Shown here: positions 11,230-22,958 of the stretch, piece by piece
How the letters are laid out: the number at the start of each line of letters is the position of its first letter
Numbering within the stretch: position 1 is the stretch's first letter
NCBI RefSeq assembly: GCF_905171775.1
Contig: NC_053489.1
Location: forward strand, 329,936,089 to 330,000,088
Length of the DNA: 64,000 nucleotides
Origin: Rana temporaria
Taxonomy: Eukaryota; Chordata; Amphibia; Anura; Ranidae
Direction: 5' to 3'
Position numbers and translations under genes: made by a program
The notes under the pieces: model-generated
The model's database searches: none
The model's input: the letters and a program-made list of their open reading frames with translations, nothing else
Told to the model about the DNA's origin: nothing

Positions 11230-12454
11230 GCATTCAATTAATTCAATTAATTGAAAATAACGATTAAACTGAAACAGGCTGTTTTTCAGCTGATCAAAAG
11301 TTTAGGACCACATGCCTTTAAAAGGCCAAATCTGTGAAAAGATGTGGATTCATTGTCATTTTCTGTCAGATAGTCACACGTTGTAATGGCAAAAACAAAA
11401 AAACTCTCCCTTTTTGAACGTGGTCGGGTTGCTGAACTGCATAAGCAGGGTCTCTCATCAAGACACTGGACCTCGACCCAAATTAAGGCCCTTACTGGCG
11501 CTTACTGCAGCCTCATAACCATCAAACGGCGTCTTCAAAAACCTTGTCTCCTTGAACGCCACAAAACTGCTCGTTTGGACTTTGCAAGAGAGCACCAAAC
11601 ATGGGACATTCAAAAGGTGGAAGAAAGTTTTATTCTCTGATGAGAAAAAATGTAACCTTGATGGTCCTGATGGTTTCCAACGTTACTGGCATGACAAGCA
11701 GATCCCACCTGAGATGTTTTCTACGCGCCACAGTGGAGGGGGCGCCATAATGGTCTGGGGTGCTTTTTCCTTCAGTGGAACAATGGAGCTTCAGGAAGTG
11801 CAGGGGCGTCAAACGGCCGCTGGCTATGTCCAGATGTTGCAGAGAGCATTCCTCATGACTGAGGGCCCTCGTCTGTGTGGTAACAACTGGGTTTTTCAAC
11901 AGGACAATGCTACAGTACACAATGCCCGCAGGACAAGGGACTTCTTCCAGGAGAATAACATCACTCTTTTGGCCCATCCTGCGTGTTCCCCTGATCTAAA
12001 TCCAATTGAGAACCTTTGGGGATGGATGGCAAGGAAAGTTTACAAAAATGGTCAACAATTCCAGACAGTAGATGGCCTTTGTGCGGCTGTCTTCACCACT
12101 TGGAGAAATGTTCCCACTCACCTCATGGAAACGCTTGCATCAAGCATGCCGAAACAAATTTTTGAAGTGATCAACAATAACGGCGGAGCTACACATTACT
12201 GAGTTCATGTTTGGAAGTTGGATTTATGTTTTGGGGGGGGGGTTCGTTTTTTTTTTTTGAGGTGTGGTCCCAAACGTTTGATCAGCTGAAAAACAGCCTG
12301 TTTCAGTTTATTCGTTGTTTTCATTAAATTGAATGCTCAAAAAATGTTTTGTCTCACTCTTATTTTTTTTCTTGTTGCATGTTGAAGATCCAACAATGTA
12401 AAATATGATTTTTTTGCCATTTTTCAAGTGGTCTTAAACTTTTGATCAGGACTG
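11228..12454 (+). mobile_element. Tc1-like element, left end truncated
   Basis: The inner inverted repeats are clear: CAGGCTGTTTTTCAGCTGAT at about 11274-11293 versus its inverse near 12280-12303. The right side continues about 130 bp to CTTTTGATCAGGACTG then TA (12455-12456), whereas the left side stops at GAGCATTCAATT. The outer part of the left inverted repeat is therefore missing. Contains one transposase gene. Confidence 0.88.
11386..12202 (+). pseudogene. Tc1 transposase (DD34E), deleted and frameshifted
   Basis: Starts MAKTKKLSLFERGRVAEL (HTH). The region after GLSSR is deleted so that it jumps to TQIKALTG, removing most of the paired-like DNA-binding domain. A +1 frameshift lies near 11610-11625. 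The catalytic part (11630-12202) is open: D in LFSDEKK, D in FQQDNATVHN, E in PIENLWGWM, with 34 residues between the second D and E. The length of about 270 residues falls short of the usual ~340. Closely resembles Tc1 transposases common in frogs and fish. Confidence 0.9.
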
Positions 12455-12597
12455 TAGCTTGACTTCAAGATATAAATTACATAAATATATCTAAGGATTT
12501 TACTATGTGAGAGTTCCAAAGAGCACATGTTATACACAGTCTGTTATAAATTATCTTGATTATACTCTGAATGCTTGTTTGATGCCGCATAGGCTTA

Positions 12598-13026
12598 AGG
12601 CCCATACACACGATCTGACTTTTCGACAACGGTCCGACGGACGTGTTTTAGCAGACAATCCGACCGTCTGTATGCTCCATCGGACTATTGTTGTCGGTTT
12701 TTCAACGGACAAATGCTCGCTGTGCATGCTCTCAAACTTTTCTACAACAAATGTCTGATAGAGGATCATCCGATCGTGTGTACACAAGTCCATCGGACTA
12801 AAGTCCAAAGTACAAACACACATGCTTCGAACCAATGCTAAACATCAGACAACAATAGCAGAAGTTGCCCAAAGGGTGGCGGTAAAGAGCTGAAAAACCA
12901 TGTGATTTGGTGAATGTTGGCTGAAAAAGTGCTGCCGTGTGTATGCATACCAAGTTCACGGCCAACGCCCCTTCGGGAAAAAATCCAAAGAAAAGTCAGA
13001 TGGAAGTCCGATCGTGTGTATAAGGC
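12598..13026. mobile_element. Harbinger-type MITE (AGGCCCATACACACGATC)
   Basis: TTA at 12595-12597 and 13027-13029; ends AGGCCCATACACACGATC / GATCGTGTGTATAAGGC. The interior has imperfect palindromes and shares GGCCAACGCCCCTTCGG-type blocks with 4955-5406. No coding sequence. Confidence 0.8.
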
Positions 13027-13029
13027 TTA

Positions 13030-13320
13030 AAAGTCCCCAAAAAAGCATTGACATCTTTTCATATTTTATTTAACAAAAAGGTCAGTTTTGGTCTACACCT
13101 CTGATTGCATGTTTTTGGCACTTCCGTTTATTGACATACACATCCACGTTACTTCCATGTCAACCTCCATTTACAATTCATTCCTTGTAAATATCGCTAT
13201 TCCATTCAAAGAGAAGATACACCAAGAACAATAAAAGTGACAAATTTACTGTACACACATAAAAAACAACATTTTAATTCAACACAGACATTTAAACGAT
13301 TCTCAAGGCTCTCCCCAGCA
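13030..13320. other. No recognisable feature
   Basis: AT-rich unique-looking sequence between two repeats. No ORF or motif supported. Confidence 0.5.
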
Positions 13321-14040
13321 TAGTTATTCGAGTTGGGCCAAACACCCCCTGGTTCAGTTTGCGCCAGAACTCTCAAACATGGCAAAAGTTTAGATCTCAA
13401 CCACAACCACTATAAAATTCTATTAGACCTGAATAAAAAAATAACAAAATAAAAAGTCCCCAGTTTTAAAGGCTTATATGCAAGTTATTGGCCATAGGGA
13501 CCAGAGTACTGCCCTGGGGGACATGTATCAATGAATTTTTTTTTTTTAAAGATCGTTTTTACAGGAGCTATGATTTTAATGATGCTTAAAGTGAAACAAT
13601 AAAAACAAAAAGTTCCTTTAAATATATTGTCTGGGAGGGTGTCCTCTTAGTCTGCATGTAAAGTGGCTCATCTGTACCGTGTATAGAACCTGCGGCAGCA
13701 AAACTGACATTTTATAAAGAAAAAAATAAATGTTAATTGTCAGCAATACAATACCATTGCCTGGTATAGAAAAATGTTTAAAAAAACGGCGTAAGGGTCC
13801 CCTCCCCAATCCATATCAGGCCCTTCAGGTCTGGTATGGATTTTAAGGGGAACCCCATGCCAACAATTTTCTGTCCCCACCAAAATCCATACCAGACCCT
13901 TATCCGAGCATGCAGCCTGGCAGGTCAGGATAGGGGGCAAATGAACGACCCACCCCAAAACCTCTTGTCCTCCTGTTGATGGGGACATGGGCTTCTTCCC
14001 AGCAACCATGGGCTGTGGTTGTAGGGGTCTGCGGGCAGAA
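13321..14040. mobile_element. hAT-like non-autonomous element, left part
   Basis: The left side (TAGTTATTCGAGTTGGGCCA, AACACCCCCTGGTTCAG) is a diverged copy of the TAGGGATGAGCCGAACACCC end at 860. The interior shares the ATGCAAGTTATTGG and GGACATGTATCAATG blocks with 856-1970. It continues with CCATACCAGACCCTTATCC-type sequence that recurs at 45940, 47720 and 62880. No ORF of transposase type. Confidence 0.65.
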
Positions 14041-14515
14041 TTCTTTTTTTTTTTCATACATTTTTATTGTACAATGAAATAGAATACAATGAAATAGTAA
14101 TAACTATATTGCATTTAAAAAAAAAAAAAAACTATATTGCATTTTTGGTTACAGAACTATATAGTATTACATAACTGAAGTGAGATAAACTTAAATCAAA
14201 CAAAAAATGCAATTTCGTAACTCAAGAATCATATCATGTTTTACTTAAAATCTCATATCTTTAAAGGACTATATATTACGCATAGTATAGAGGTTATAAT
14301 ATTTTTTTTTATGGATATCTGATGAACTGAAATTAATCTTAGGGGGTGGGGAAAGGAAAAAAAAAAAGGAGGGGGTATAGGTATTGTGTTATTTCCTTCT
14401 CTTCTCATTTTATCATCTTATGTCTCTCCAGTTTCTTTTGCTTGACAAACTATACTGCTGCTTCATAGGCATTAGTACTTTTGAATTGTATCCATTTATA
14501 TACAGTTATATACTG
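14041..14515 (-). mobile_element. Probable 5'-truncated LINE 3' tail on - strand
   Basis: It interrupts hAT-like sequence that continues on both sides (compare GGTCTGCGGGC...TTATCGGAATCTGG at 63178-63208). The left edge is T-rich with inverse AATAAA (TTTTTATTGT, about 14060-14070), as expected for a reversed poly(A) end. No coding similarity is readable, so the family is uncertain. Confidence 0.45.
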
Positions 14516-14706
14516 GTACTTATCGGAATCTGGAAGCCCCCTTTAACAAGGGGGCCCCCAGATCCCCCCCCCAATGTGAATGAGTATTGAGTACATTGTA
14601 ACCTATCCATTCACCCAAAAAAGTGTCAAAAAGTAATAGTAATACGTTTTTGACAATTCCATTATTAAAAAAAGAATAGTGTCCCTTACTATAAATCCAT
14701 CTTTAA
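14516..14706. mobile_element. hAT-like element, continuation
   Basis: TCGGAATCTGGAAGCCCCC and the following CCATTCACC block match 63197-63300, so this belongs with the repeat at 13321-14040. No gene. Confidence 0.55.
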
Positions 14707-15436
14707 CCACTTCCATACTGGGCATTTTAACCCCCTTCCTGCACAGGCCAATTTTCAGCTTTCAACGCTGTCACAGTTTGAATGAGAATTATGCTGTCAT
14801 GCAACGTGGGACCCAAATACATTTTGATAATTTTTTCCTCCCCACAAATAGAGCTTTCTTTTGGTGGTAATTGATCACCTCTGCGGTTTTTATTTTTTGC
14901 ACTATAAACAAAAAAAGAGCAGAAATTTTGAAAAAAAAATCACAATATTTATAACTTTTTGCTATAATAAATATCCCATGTTTTCCCTCAGTTTAGGCCG
15001 ATGTGTATTCTTCTACATATTTTTGGTAAAAACAAATCGCAATAAGCGTATATTGATTGGATTGTGCAAAAGTTATAGAGTCTACAAAATAGGGGATAGA
15101 ATTATGGCATTTTTATTACTTATTTATTTTACTAGTAATGGTGGCGATCTGCGATTTTTATCATGACTGTGACATTGTGGCAGGCATATCGGACCCTTTT
15201 GACACTATTTTGGGACCATTCACATTTATACAGCGACCAGTGCTATAAAAATGCATTGATTACTGTATAAATGTGACTGGCAGGGAAGGGTTTAACACTA
15301 TGGGGTGATCAAGGGGTTAATTGTGTGTCCTAGGGAGTGATTCTAACTGTAGGGGACTCACAAGGGGAGGAGGCCGATCGGTGTTCCTCTGTAATGGGAA
15401 CACACGGATCGGTCTCCATTCACCTGACAGGACTCC
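14707..15436. mobile_element. TTAA element, CCACTT family, right end missing
   Basis: TTAA at 14703-14706 followed by CCACTTCCATACTGGGCA. The interior shares CACAAATAGAGCTTTCTTTT and ACAGCGACCAGTGCTATAAA with 42077-43080. No matching AAGTGG-TTAA end is found before hAT-like sequence resumes at about 15437. Confidence 0.7.
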
Positions 15437-15820
15437 TCTCACCGTTTGACAGTTCTTAAATTGGTAAGGGTCGGGCCACCTGGTGACATCAACTGGTGGC
15501 ACCACCCCCTTGTGACATCACCGACCAGTGCATGCTGGGTTGGTGACATCACAAGAGGGCCACTAGGTAATATTACCAGGTGGTCTTGCCACTTACCTAT
15601 GTAGGAACTGTCAAACGGCAAAGCAGGCATTCAGCGGTTAGAATTTGTCTTGGGCGGAATTTTTTTTTCTTTTTTCGGGGCCGGTGGTGCTGTGGGCGCC
15701 ATTTTATTTTTGCATAGATTTGCCCTTAAAATCCATACCAGACCCGATGGGCTTTTTTCTATTCTATTTTTTTTATTATTTTCATTCAGCAGGGAAGCCC
15801 ATTCACAGCTGATGACATTG
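15437..15820. mobile_element. hAT-like repeat fragment
   Basis: Contains repeated GGTGACATCA/GTGACATCAC motifs and AAAATCCATACCAGACCC, also seen at 46030 and 46930-47040. No gene. Confidence 0.5.
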
Positions 15821-15824
15821 TTAA

Positions 15825-16933
15825 CCACTTCCATACCGGGCCTATTTTGGCACTTCTCTCCTACATGCATAAATCATAATTTTTTTGTTAGAAAATTACT
15901 CAGAACCCCCAAAAACTATATATATTTTTTAGCAGACACGCTAGGGAATAAAATGCCGGCCATTGCAACTTTTTATCTCGCACAGTATTTGCGCAATAAT
16001 TTTTCAAACGCCTTTTTTTGGGAAAAAAATACGTTTTTGTGAATTAAAAAATAACAAAACAGTAAATTTAGCCCAATTTTTTTGTATAATGTGAAAGATG
16101 AAGTTACGCCGAGTAAATAGATACCTAACATGTCACGCTTTAAAATTGCGCACACTCATGGAATGGCGCCAAACGTCAGTACTTAAAAATCTCCAAAGGC
16201 GTCACTTATGTGTGGTTTGAACGGCGTTTACATATGTGGGCGGGACTTACATGTGTGTTCGCTTCTAAACGCGAGCTACCGGGGATAGGGGCGTTTAAAT
16301 TTTTTTTTTTATTATTTTTATTTTTATTTTACTCAATTTCTTTTATTTTTACACTTTTTTTGACATTTTTTTTGATCACTTTTATTCCTATTACAAGGAA
16401 TGTAAACATCCCTTGTAATAGGAATGGTTCGTGACAGGTACTCTTTATGGAGAGATGCAGGGTCAATAAGACCCCACATCTCTCCTCCAGGCTGGAAAGC
16501 ATTAGATCGTGAAAAAAAATTCACCGATCTAATGCTTTCAGCCGCGATTGCGGCTGTGTTTACATTCCAGGACCCGGGCATGACGTCATAACATCGCGCC
16601 CGGGCCTCCGACGATCATAGAGATGACTGGTGACCATCTGGTCACCAGTCTACTCTATGGTTTCCATCGTAAGCCGGCGGATCGTTTCTTCAGGTCTCCG
16701 AAGGCAAAGGAGAGCCTGGAGAAGCACCGGATGGCGGCGGGAGGGGGAGCGTCCCCTCCCGCCGCCTATAAGAACGATCAAGCGGTGGAACCACTGCTAA
16801 GATCATTCTTATGGTGCAGGGATTTGCCGGCTGAAGAGATGGATATCTAAATGATGCCTGTGGCTGCAGGCATCATTCAGATATCCCCACTGAAAGTCCA
16901 GGACGTCATATGACATCCTTGGGCTGGAAGTGG
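15825..16933. mobile_element. TTAA-flanked element, CCACTTCC family
   Basis: TTAA at 15821-15824 and 16934-16937; ends CCACTTCCATACCGGGC / GGCTGGAAGTGG. A distinct interior (GAAGTTACGCCGAGTAAATA) marks another subfamily from 10021 and 42077. Short palindromes such as CATTCCTATTACAAGG occur near 16380-16425. Non-coding. Confidence 0.8.
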
Positions 16934-16937
16934 TTAA

Positions 16938-17330
16938 GGATGCATCGGCCTGCTTCCCGGCCCACTCCTTTACAACCAGCTATTCCCTGTGTCCTTAGAA
17001 TGCACTCGGCAGGCAAAAATCCCACCGAACAGCACGCAAATTTGGGTGTTCACCGACGGGCAAACAAGCGATGTTCGGGTTGAAGTATTGCTCAGCTCGA
17101 ACTGTTCGATACAATAATGTCTTAGAGCATATGAACTTAGTAAATGTGGTAAGGCTCTGCTGATTTCCATCATCCAATCACGTGCAAGCAAAATATATAT
17201 TTTTTTCCTTACCCCTGACTGGATATTTTTTTTACAAAGCTTTATCACATGACATTTACTAAGGAAAATTTAGTGCAAGTGCACTTGAAAGTGAACAGTC
17301 TATTTGCCTTTAGTAAATCAGTATATTTCC
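16938..17330. mobile_element. Repeat fragments (hAT-like and TAGTAAAT-type)
   Basis: The first half (TGTTCACCGACGGGCAAACA) resembles 47870-47905. The second half (CTTAGTAAATGTGG ... CCTTTAGTAAATCAG) looks like a short inverted-end repeat. Boundaries are not sharp. Confidence 0.45.
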
Positions 17331-17551
17331 ATGTTTTTAATGTTGTGATATCCAAAATTCCAATTGAGATCACTTAGCATGTGTATTTTACTATTTTCTC
17401 CAAAAAGCAACAACCACAATGCAAATGTAGGCACCTGGGTAAACAAGTGGCAAACATATTTCGCATTGGTGTATCCGCAGCCAATGATTCAGCATTGCCA
17501 GCATTCTGCACAATCTCACATATTAGGGATCTTGTATTGATAACTTAGAAG
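17331..17551. other. No recognisable feature
   Basis: AT-rich spacer with no supported gene or repeat signature. Confidence 0.5.
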
Positions 17552-17556
17552 GGTGC

Positions 17557-18665
17557 TGTAACGGGAGTCCCTTTTTGGGCATAGGGTGACTGAGAAATAT
17601 TAATTATAAATTACATGAGATGGGACATTACTGATAATTCATGTTTTGCAGGATATCTTGGAATTTTACAGGTTGTTAAAGTCTGACTCCAAATGTAGTG
17701 TTTTCATTCAATGGGGGGACACATGCTTTTGAGGTGTTAATTGTGTAGACTCCTGAAAGACATTCCATTGTCCATTGTGAGATGCTAACTTAGTCGTAAA
17801 GGTCAGATGTCTAGCTTTTAGGTGTTAATTCAGCCTGGCTCCTAAAGACCTTTCATTATGCTAATAATACTGTTTTGTGTGTGGAATGTGACTTGTCAAG
17901 CTGTAGTAATTACCTCCTCTAATGCGGAGACAGGCTGTCTGGATAATGTTTAGTAATTAGCCCATCTGAAGGTGTATTGAAGCCCCATTGTGTGATGCTG
18001 GGGGTGGAGAGTTCTTTGTTTCCTTTGATTACTATAACATGTTGTACTGTATATAAGAGAGCTAACCATTAAAGCATGGGTTTCATACATTTGACTCAGA
18101 AAGAACAGAGCTTGTCTCGTCTTAATTCTGGGGGAATTCTTATGGAATGGATCGGGTCTGCTGGATGGTTGGACTGTCGGATAAGCTGTCTTGGGTTGAT
18201 GGAATGGGAGATCGTGAGCGGTGTTAACCCCTAAGGCCTTGTACACACGGTCGGACTAAACCGATAAGAATGGTCAGACGGACCGTTTTCATCGGTTCAC
18301 CGCTGAAGTGGCCTGATGGTCTGATGTGTGTACACACCATCGTTCCAAAAATCGATCGGGTCAGAAAGCGGTGAAGTCAAACACACGACGTGCTGAATAA
18401 AACTAAGTTCAATGCTTCCAAGCATGCGTCGACTTGAATATGAGCATGCGCGGGTTTTGAACCGATGCTTTCTGTACTAACCATCGGTTTGGACCGATCG
18501 CGCAGCGGTCCATCGGTTCAGTTTTGAAGCATGTTTTAACATTTTGGACCGAAGGAAAACAGACCGATGGGCTATACCCACGGTCGGTTTGGACCGATTA
18601 AAACTGAACCTCGGTCCATTCTTATCGGTTTTGTCCGACCGTGTGTAAGGGGCCTTAACGTTACA
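17557..18665 (+). mobile_element. Solo LTR (TGTAACGG ... CGTTACA) with nested MITE
   Basis: Begins TGTAACG, ends CGTTACA, and has a perfect 5-bp duplication GGTGC (17552-17556, 18666-18670). A TATA-like GTATATAAGAGAG lies at about 18048-18060 and ATTAAA near 18068, consistent with an LTR promoter and polyadenylation site. No gag, pol or env is adjacent. About 690 bp without the MITE. Gypsy-type or retroviral class cannot be decided from the LTR alone. Confidence 0.75.
18235..18654. mobile_element. Harbinger MITE sharing the Harbinger C end hairpin
   Basis: Ends GGCCTTGTACACACGG / CCGTGTGTAAGGGGCC, inserted at TAA inside the LTR. The inner hairpin AACCGATAAGAATGGTC ... GACCGTTTTCATCGGTT is nearly the one next to the left end of Harbinger C (53464). 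C-type transposase is thus the likely mobiliser. Confidence 0.85.
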
Positions 18666-18670
18666 GGTGC

Positions 18671-19904
18671 TATTTAATCAGGATATCAGTCTGGGGGGTC
18701 TGAAAAGAGAGAGCAGTAAGTATGCACCCTCCTTCCTTTATCTTACCAGGCCACATGCTTTTTAACCTTTGGGGATACATTGCAAGGGGTGGTGACAATG
18801 CCTCCACCTAATTGCAAGGCACCTTATCCCAGTGTTGAGGGCCAAGAGGGTCTTTGTTACATCTGGCCCCACTAGAATGAGGTGGAGGTTTGTGGGGAAG
18901 ACGTATAGGGATCTGAAAGCTTCCTTAAGAATAATTGAACAACCTGATTTCCACCTCCTCACAAAGGAATTCGTACATGGGTACTTAAATACACTGTATA
19001 AGTATTTTCCCAAAATAGTAAAATGTAAATAAACACAATATGAAATGGGCTTTATAAAATACATTACATAAAACAAAAAATAGAAAATCCTTTTTTACTA
19101 ATGTTATTCATCAATGTAAATCCATCTTCAATCAGGGTGACTTGCCACCTGATGATGTTTTCCTGTCACTACAATGGATCTCTGCCCAACAATGTTTCCA
19201 CGCTGCACTCCCATCACTAGATGGCAGATTTTCAGCTGCTATAATGTAAAAGAAATAGCCAGGGATATGTGGTCAATGATGTGTCCCTGAATTATTGTAT
19301 GTTTATTTACATTCAAGCATCCAGGGATTTAGAGGGGTCAATTGGTCAATTAGGGCCAGTATGTTTGGTCGTTTGACCCGCTTCTGAATGTCATCCCTAT
19401 TTATGAGCAATGGGAATAGAGAGGACTGCAATATAAGTTTTATATACTGGCCAAGGAGTGGAATCTCAATGAAAGTTGTATTGAACAATCTATTCAAAGC
19501 TAGACTTGACATGTTGATAGATGGCACAAGTGCTGCACAAACTAAGACATACTGATAGTTTGTTAAGTTCTAGTGCAGTTACTTAGACCATGATCTATTT
19601 AGTAAAGAAAACAGAGCACAGGAGCCAAGGAAATTAGATGATTCATAGATGATCAGCTGAGCAGATAATTAGATGAGGATATTAATCCAACTTTGAAGGC
19701 TTGAAAAAAATTGTGTTTATTTTACAAACATAGGCTTTAATGAACCTATTAAAACAGAAGATTTATGATAGTATAAAAGTGCTCCTTTTGTTTTATATAA
19801 TAAATAATGTGGTGTGTTAAAAAATATTCTAAGAACTATTCATTTAATACACAGTTTTCCTCGTTTCACAAAACAGAAGACAAATTTTGTTTAGAGAAAG
19901 AGAA
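18671..19904. other. No gene; low-complexity and unplaced sequence
   Basis: No coding similarity or clear element ends were found. A short CAATGTAAATCCATC block near 19110 also occurs at 46818-46832 and 47097-47111, suggesting a decayed hAT-like fragment. Confidence 0.45.
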
Positions 19905-20592
19905 GGGGTAATCCACAAAAGGGATACGCCGGCGTATCTACTGATACGCCGTCGTATCCCTGTTTCTATCTATGGAACTGATCCACAGAATCAGTTTCAC
20001 ATAGATAGACAGAAGATCCGACATGTGTAAGGGACTTACACTGTCGGATCTTAGGATGCAGTACCTCGGCCGCCGCTGGGGGCATTTCGAGTCGAAATGC
20101 CGCGTCGGGTATGCAAATTAGCACTTACGGAGATCCACGAAGCTTTTCAGCTTCGTTTTTTCTCCGTAAGTATTAGTTTGCTATCGCAAAATTAGGGCTG
20201 CTTTTACAAGGTGTAAAGTTAGTACACCATGTAAAAGTAGACCCTTCTTTCCCGCGACGGTGTCTTTTTTTTTTTTTTTTTTCGCCGCAACTCGTATTTT
20301 TTTTTTTACGCCTGTCGCGATTCTCAAAACCCAGCGCAACGTAAAACCGCGCAAAGCACGTCGGGAAAATGACGTCAGGAGCATGCGCAGTACGTCCGGC
20401 GCGGGAGCGCGCCTAATTTAAATGGGACTCAACCCATTAAATTAGGAACGCCTTGCGCCGGACGATTTTAAGTTACACCGCTGCAAATTTCAAGGTAAGT
20501 GCTTTGTGAATCAGGCACTACCTTGTGCAATTTGCGGCGGTGTAACTTAAATGACAAAAGTTACGTTGCGCCGGGTGTTTGTGGATTACCCC
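19905..20592. mobile_element. Harbinger-A-type MITE (GGGGTAATCCACAAA ends)
   Basis: Inverted ends GGGGTAATCCACAAA / GTTTGTGGATTACCCC. The subterminal GATACGCCGGCGTATC and interior (TCGGATCTTAGGATGCAGTA) are shared with 60233-61816 and 62448 onward. A clean 3-bp duplication is not visible. Confidence 0.75.
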
Positions 20593-20758
20593 CTTTATTT
20601 TTTCTTTAAAAACACATCAACATCTTTATATTTGCCACAACTCAAAGTATTTCATTTTCCATTTTAAGAAACTCTACTGTACAATGCACATTTTACTTAT
20701 AATTGTGATACAGGTTATACTATAGTTTATAGTAAAAACCCTAATGGCAAAAAGACAA
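20593..20758. other. AT-rich spacer
   Basis: No feature seen between two MITEs. Confidence 0.5.
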
Positions 20759-20761
20759 TAA

Positions 20762-21239
20762 GGCCCCGTACACACGAGAGGATCTATCCGCTGGTATTTA
20801 TCCGCGGATCAGTTCCAGCGGATAGATCCTGTGGTGTGTACGGCCCGGCGGATATTTTTCCGCGGATATTTTTCGGGCCGATGGATTTCCAGCGGATAAA
20901 AATTTCTTAGCATGCTAAGAAATCTATCCGCTGGAATCCTGTCCAGCGGATTGATCCGGTGGTCTGTACAGACTCACCGGATCAATCCGTCCGATCCCCT
21001 CCCTCGCATGCGTCGTAATGATTCGACGCATGCGTGGGAAGTCTTTACCTTCCAGCGTCACGCTCGTCGCCGCGTCATCATCGCGGCGACGGCGCGACAC
21101 GTCACCGCGGATGGATTCCGCACGGATTTTGATCTGATGGTTAGTACAACCATCAGATCAAAATCCGCCAGAGGATTTATTCGTGGGAACGGTCCGGAGG
21201 ACCGTTTCCAGCGGATAATCCTCTCGTGTGTACGGGGCC
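20762..21239. mobile_element. Harbinger MITE (GGCCCCGTACACACGAGAGG)
   Basis: Perfect TAA duplication (20759-20761, 21240-21242). Ends GGCCCCGTACACACGAGAGG and its inverse. Perfect inner hairpin arms AGGATCTATCCGCTGG / CCAGCGGATAGATCCT. Non-coding. Confidence 0.9.
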
Positions 21240-21242
21240 TAA

Positions 21243-21796
21243 GATATAAATCTAAAAAAAAGCATTGGTCGCAGCAATGTAAGCCAGGCCAAGCTAGCAT
21301 GTCAAATGAGATAGGAGATGGGCCACTGAGACATACTGGAGATGGCTCAGAATGTTTTCTATATTGCGTTTTATTATGTTCTGTTTCAATTCCTTTTTTT
21401 TTTTTTAAGAAAACATTGAAAAAAGTATGCATGCATAAATTTTTCCTTTATAGTCTCACAGAAGTATACATCTAAATTTTCAGCAAATAATGGGTATACA
21501 AACATGAAGACTTTTGAGAAATGTGACCTATCAGTAGGTCATTATTTTTGTGAAATTTAAAGTAATATGTATCCCCACGAAACTCGGTAGTGGGGGGGAG
21601 TTATTTCTATAAAGATTTTTGATTGCCACTAGATTGCCCCACCCTTTGTAAAATTTGAACAATGATGACATTATGGGAAGATATTGCTTAAAAAGGGAAA
21701 TCAAAAGAGGAGAGGAAACGGAAAGAAAGAAAGGGAGGGCGAAAAGTTGGATCTGGGCCAAAGCGGGTCCCCGCCTGAGGATCAGGCTTCAGTTAT
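21243..21796. other. No recognisable feature
   Basis: AT-rich and A-rich sequence; small frames only, none with a recognisable family. Confidence 0.5.
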
Positions 21797-21800
21797 TTAA

Positions 21801-22290
21801 AGCAGAGTTCCAACCTTTTTTATGTTTATTAAAAGTCAGCATCTACAAAAAGTGTAGCTGCTGGCTTTTAATAAACGGACACTTACCTGCTTCACTGTCC
21901 AACGACGTGGCCGCCCGGAGCATCGCTCCTCTCCCCCTCTCCGCCGGCGCCTCCATTCAGACTGTGGGCACCCGGCCGTGACAGCTTTCAGCTTCACGGC
22001 CGGGAACTTACTGTGCATGCGCAAGCCGCGCTGTGCTCTAGGAGTGGACAGGCGATCACCTGGGACCTGTCACGTGTCCCAGGCGATCGCCTACAGGTAG
22101 GGGCAGCCTATGACGAGTCTTTTAAGCGGTCCCTGGGCGGAAGGAGGAAGTGGGACAGGAAGTCCCACTCCTAACGAAGGCCCCACTCCCCCCCCCTCCC
22201 CCGAAAAATAAATTACATGCCAAATGTGGCATGTAAGGGGGCGAGGAGTGGTTTAAGCAGAAGTTCCACTTTTGGGTGGAATTCCGCTTT
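21801..22290. mobile_element. TTAA-flanked MITE (AGCAGAGTTCC ends)
   Basis: TTAA at 21797-21800 and 22291-22294; ends AGCAGAGTTCCAACC / GGTGGAATTCCGCT. Related at the tips to 9101-9900. A small palindrome (AAGCAGAAGTTCCAC ... GTGGAATTCCGCTT) sits at the right end. Confidence 0.8.
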
Positions 22291-22294
22291 AACT

Positions 22295-22954
22295 TTAATT
22301 AAGTTAAATTGTCTATATTGATTCATTAATGTTTCCCGCTAAGCAATATGTTTTCATATGTTTTTTTTTTTAAACTTGTCGTGTAAAATGGTTGCTCATA
22401 TTTCATTAAACAGGTACTATGACATTGTTTGTTTTACCTGTGTCATAGTAGGAGCACCAGGTGTCCCGGCCTTTACCAAGATTTGTCTGGCAGTGGTAAA
22501 TATAAAGGATACCAAATTAAACTGATTTAGGTACACAAGGAAGGCTTGCAGTTTAGCAGGACTTTGCAGAGATTTTTCAGAAGATTATTCCCCAGAACTG
22601 TATAGACCAATTGACATACTCTTGTCCACAATCATTAAATTCTCAGGCATTCCCACCACAAATGTAATTTGTTTTTATTTATTTTTATTTTGCCTAAACA
22701 AGGAAGTGGAAGGGAATGTGTGTAGGGAACAGGGGTGCAGAGGGAGGAAGTAAGACCAGATTTACTAATGGCCAGGTTATGGTGGGAAAGGGAAGCAGAG
22801 GATTGTTTAGGTAAGTCCAGAAGGTAAAAAAGAGAGTAGAAGAAAAGGTAAATGTAAGGCAGAGGAAGGGGATGTAGGGGATGAAGGAGAGGGAAAGGGA
22901 CAAGTAGGAATTAGAATGGGAGAGGAAAGAGCAGAGGAAGCATGAGAAAGAATG
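22295..22954. other. No gene; purine-rich tract
   Basis: 22690-22950 is strongly A/G-rich (GGGAAAGGGA-type). No supported reading frame or element ends. Confidence 0.5.
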
Positions 22955-22958
22955 TTAA

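Noticed and set aside
21531..22024. Short frames possibly from a host gene
   Set aside because: They overlap a TTAA MITE and low-complexity sequence; no recognisable product.
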